From Lachnospiraceae bacterium (GTDB lineage Bacteria > Bacillota > Clostridia > Lachnospirales > Lachnospiraceae), in assembly GCA_003542935.1 (NCBI GenBank), contig DPJQ01000028.1, positions 1-14,984 on the forward strand: 14,984 nucleotides of DNA, in the 5' to 3' direction. The position numbers were made by a program, and so were the translations under genes. The notes below the pieces were generated by a model. The model ran no database searches and had not been told where the DNA came from. It worked only from the letters and a program-made list of their open reading frames with translations. This document shows positions 13,923 to 14,984 of this stretch, piece by piece (positions within the stretch are counted from its first letter, which is position 1; each line of letters opens with the position of its first letter).

Positions 13923-13941
13923 ATGCGAGGAGGAAAAACGA

Positions 13942-14946
13942 ATGTTAACCAGAAAACAGAATCTGTTGGAGACGATCCGTCACGGGAATCCGGATCGCTT
14001 TGTAAATCAGTATGAGGCTTTCCAGATGGTCTACGGGACTCCCTACACGGCGTCCGCGCCTATGGCACAGAAGGGCGGCCCCAGCGTGGTGAACCAGTGG
14101 GGCGTGACTATTTCCTTCCCCGAAGGCATGCCGGGGCCGTTCCCCGTGCATGACGAGGAGCATATCGTCTGCAAGGACATTGCGGAGTGGAAGAAGTATG
14201 TGAAAGCGCCCAATGTGGTATTTACGCCGGAGGAGTGGGCTCCCTTTGTGGCCGAGGCGGAGAAGATCGATCGGGACGAGTATTTTGTGACTCCCTTTGT
14301 GGCCCCCGGCGTATTTGAGCAGTGCCACTATCTGCAGGAGATCCAGAACTGCCTGATGAATTTTTACGAGGAGCCGGAGGCTATGCACGAGCTGGTAGAT
14401 TACATCACCGACTGGGAGATCCGTTATGCCCAGGAGCTCTGCAAATACATAAAGCCCGACGCGCTGTTCCATCATGACGACTGGGGAAGCGGGGCATCCT
14501 CTTTTATTTCCCCGGAGATGTTTGAAGAGTACTTTGTACCCGCTTACAAGAAGATCTACGGCTGCTACCGCGACTGCGGCGTACAGGTGATCGTTCATCA
14601 CTCGGATTCCTATGCGGCGAACCTGGTTCCTTCTATGATTGAGATCGGGATTGATATCTGGCAGGGCGTCATGACTTCCAATAAGATCGAGGAGCTGATC
14701 CCGAAATACGGCGACAAGATCACCTTCATGGGCGGTATCGACAGCGCTACCATCGACCGGGTGGACTGGTCAAGGGAGGTCATTGCCTCCGAGGCGAAAC
14801 GGGCGACGGAGCAGTACGGCAGGAAATCCTTTATCCCCTGCAACACCATGGGCGGTCCGGAGAGTATTTATCCCGGTGTATATGATACACTGACTGAAGA
14901 AATCGATAAGATTAACCAGAAAATCCTGGCGGAAGGGAAATTCTGA
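13942..14946 (+). CDS. Divergent URO-D-fold protein lacking the zinc cysteines
   Basis: A 334-residue protein of the uroporphyrinogen decarboxylase superfamily, distantly related to the 6468 gene. The aligned core is VIVHHSDSYAANLVPSMIE ... ITFMGGIDS, against ISMHCCGSIRPIIGDIIE ... VTIWGGACS. Of the putative zinc triad in the first protein, only the His is kept (His219); the Cys positions are Ser221 and Asp267. A further conserved-looking motif is PCNTMGGPESIYPGVY near the C-terminus. It lacks the HemE substrate motif, so it is not a haem enzyme. AGGAGG at 13927-13932 supports ATG 13942. It has its own promoter, and no LacI-type operator is seen upstream. URO-D-like genes of this kind often neighbour corrinoid protein genes, which would lie beyond the window end. 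Function unknown. Confidence 0.85.
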   Translation: MLTRKQNLLETIRHGNPDRFVNQYEAFQMVYGTPYTASAPMAQKGGPSVVNQWGVTISFPEGMPGPFPVHDEEHIVCKDIAEWKKYVKAPNVVFTPEEWAPFVAEAEKIDRDEYFVTPFVAPGVFEQCHYLQEIQNCLMNFYEEPEAMHELVDYITDWEIRYAQELCKYIKPDALFHHDDWGSGASSFISPEMFEEYFVPAYKKIYGCYRDCGVQVIVHHSDSYAANLVPSMIEIGIDIWQGVMTSNKIEELIPKYGDKITFMGGIDSATIDRVDWSREVIASEAKRATEQYGRKSFIPCNTMGGPESIYPGVYDTLTEEIDKINQKILAEGKF

Positions 14947-14984
14947 CTTTAGCTGTCGGCGGGCATCCGGCCGTGGGGCGGATA

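Overview
The window looks like a chromosomal segment of an anaerobic low-to-mid GC Firmicute, most likely a Lachnospiraceae-type clostridium. The support is AGGAGG-like ribosome binding sites, tightly packed same-strand operons, an HPr-like protein of a type I associate with Lachnospiraceae, and a clostridial ribose-type ABC cassette. This is inference from gene style; no rRNA or other phylogenetic marker is present. All genes read on the + strand.

Layout. (1) 2-1391: the C-terminal part of a GPH-family sugar:cation symporter, then a short ORF that starts like a PfkB sugar kinase but continues as an HPr-like domain, then six 11-bp tandem repeats and a strong terminator. (2) 1481-5054: an ECF sigma factor gene with a one-base frameshift, a six-helix membrane protein of unknown family, an ABC ATPase and an ABC-2 permease, all overlapping or close together. 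(3) 5170-12903: a sugar operon. A LacI-type regulator has its own promoter and a perfect 14-bp palindromic operator. Three more copies of the operator sit in front of the structural genes: a URO-D/MtaA-type methyltransferase homologue, ribokinase, RbsD-like mutarotase, lipoprotein sugar-binding protein, RbsC-type permease and RbsA-type double ATPase. A good terminator ends the unit. (4) 12907-13645: a monocistronic PilZ (c-di-GMP receptor) gene with its own promoter and terminator. (5) 13845-14946: a second, divergent URO-D-fold gene with its own promoter.

How the genes work together. The third region should import a pentose-like sugar (SBP, RbsC, RbsA), interconvert its anomers or ring forms (RbsD) and phosphorylate it (RbsK) under LacI control. 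The unusual member is the URO-D/MtaA-type protein placed first in the operon, with a plausible zinc triad His295/Cys297/Cys345. Both the kinase and the binding protein have lost several residues that contact ribose in the E. coli proteins, and the RbsD has a C-terminal extension. Together these suggest a substrate other than plain ribose. The most interesting hypothesis, which is inference only, is uptake plus corrinoid-dependent demethylation of an O-methylated pentose. No corrinoid protein gene is visible in the window. The second URO-D protein has replaced the same putative zinc triad by His/Ser/Asp, so it must work differently.
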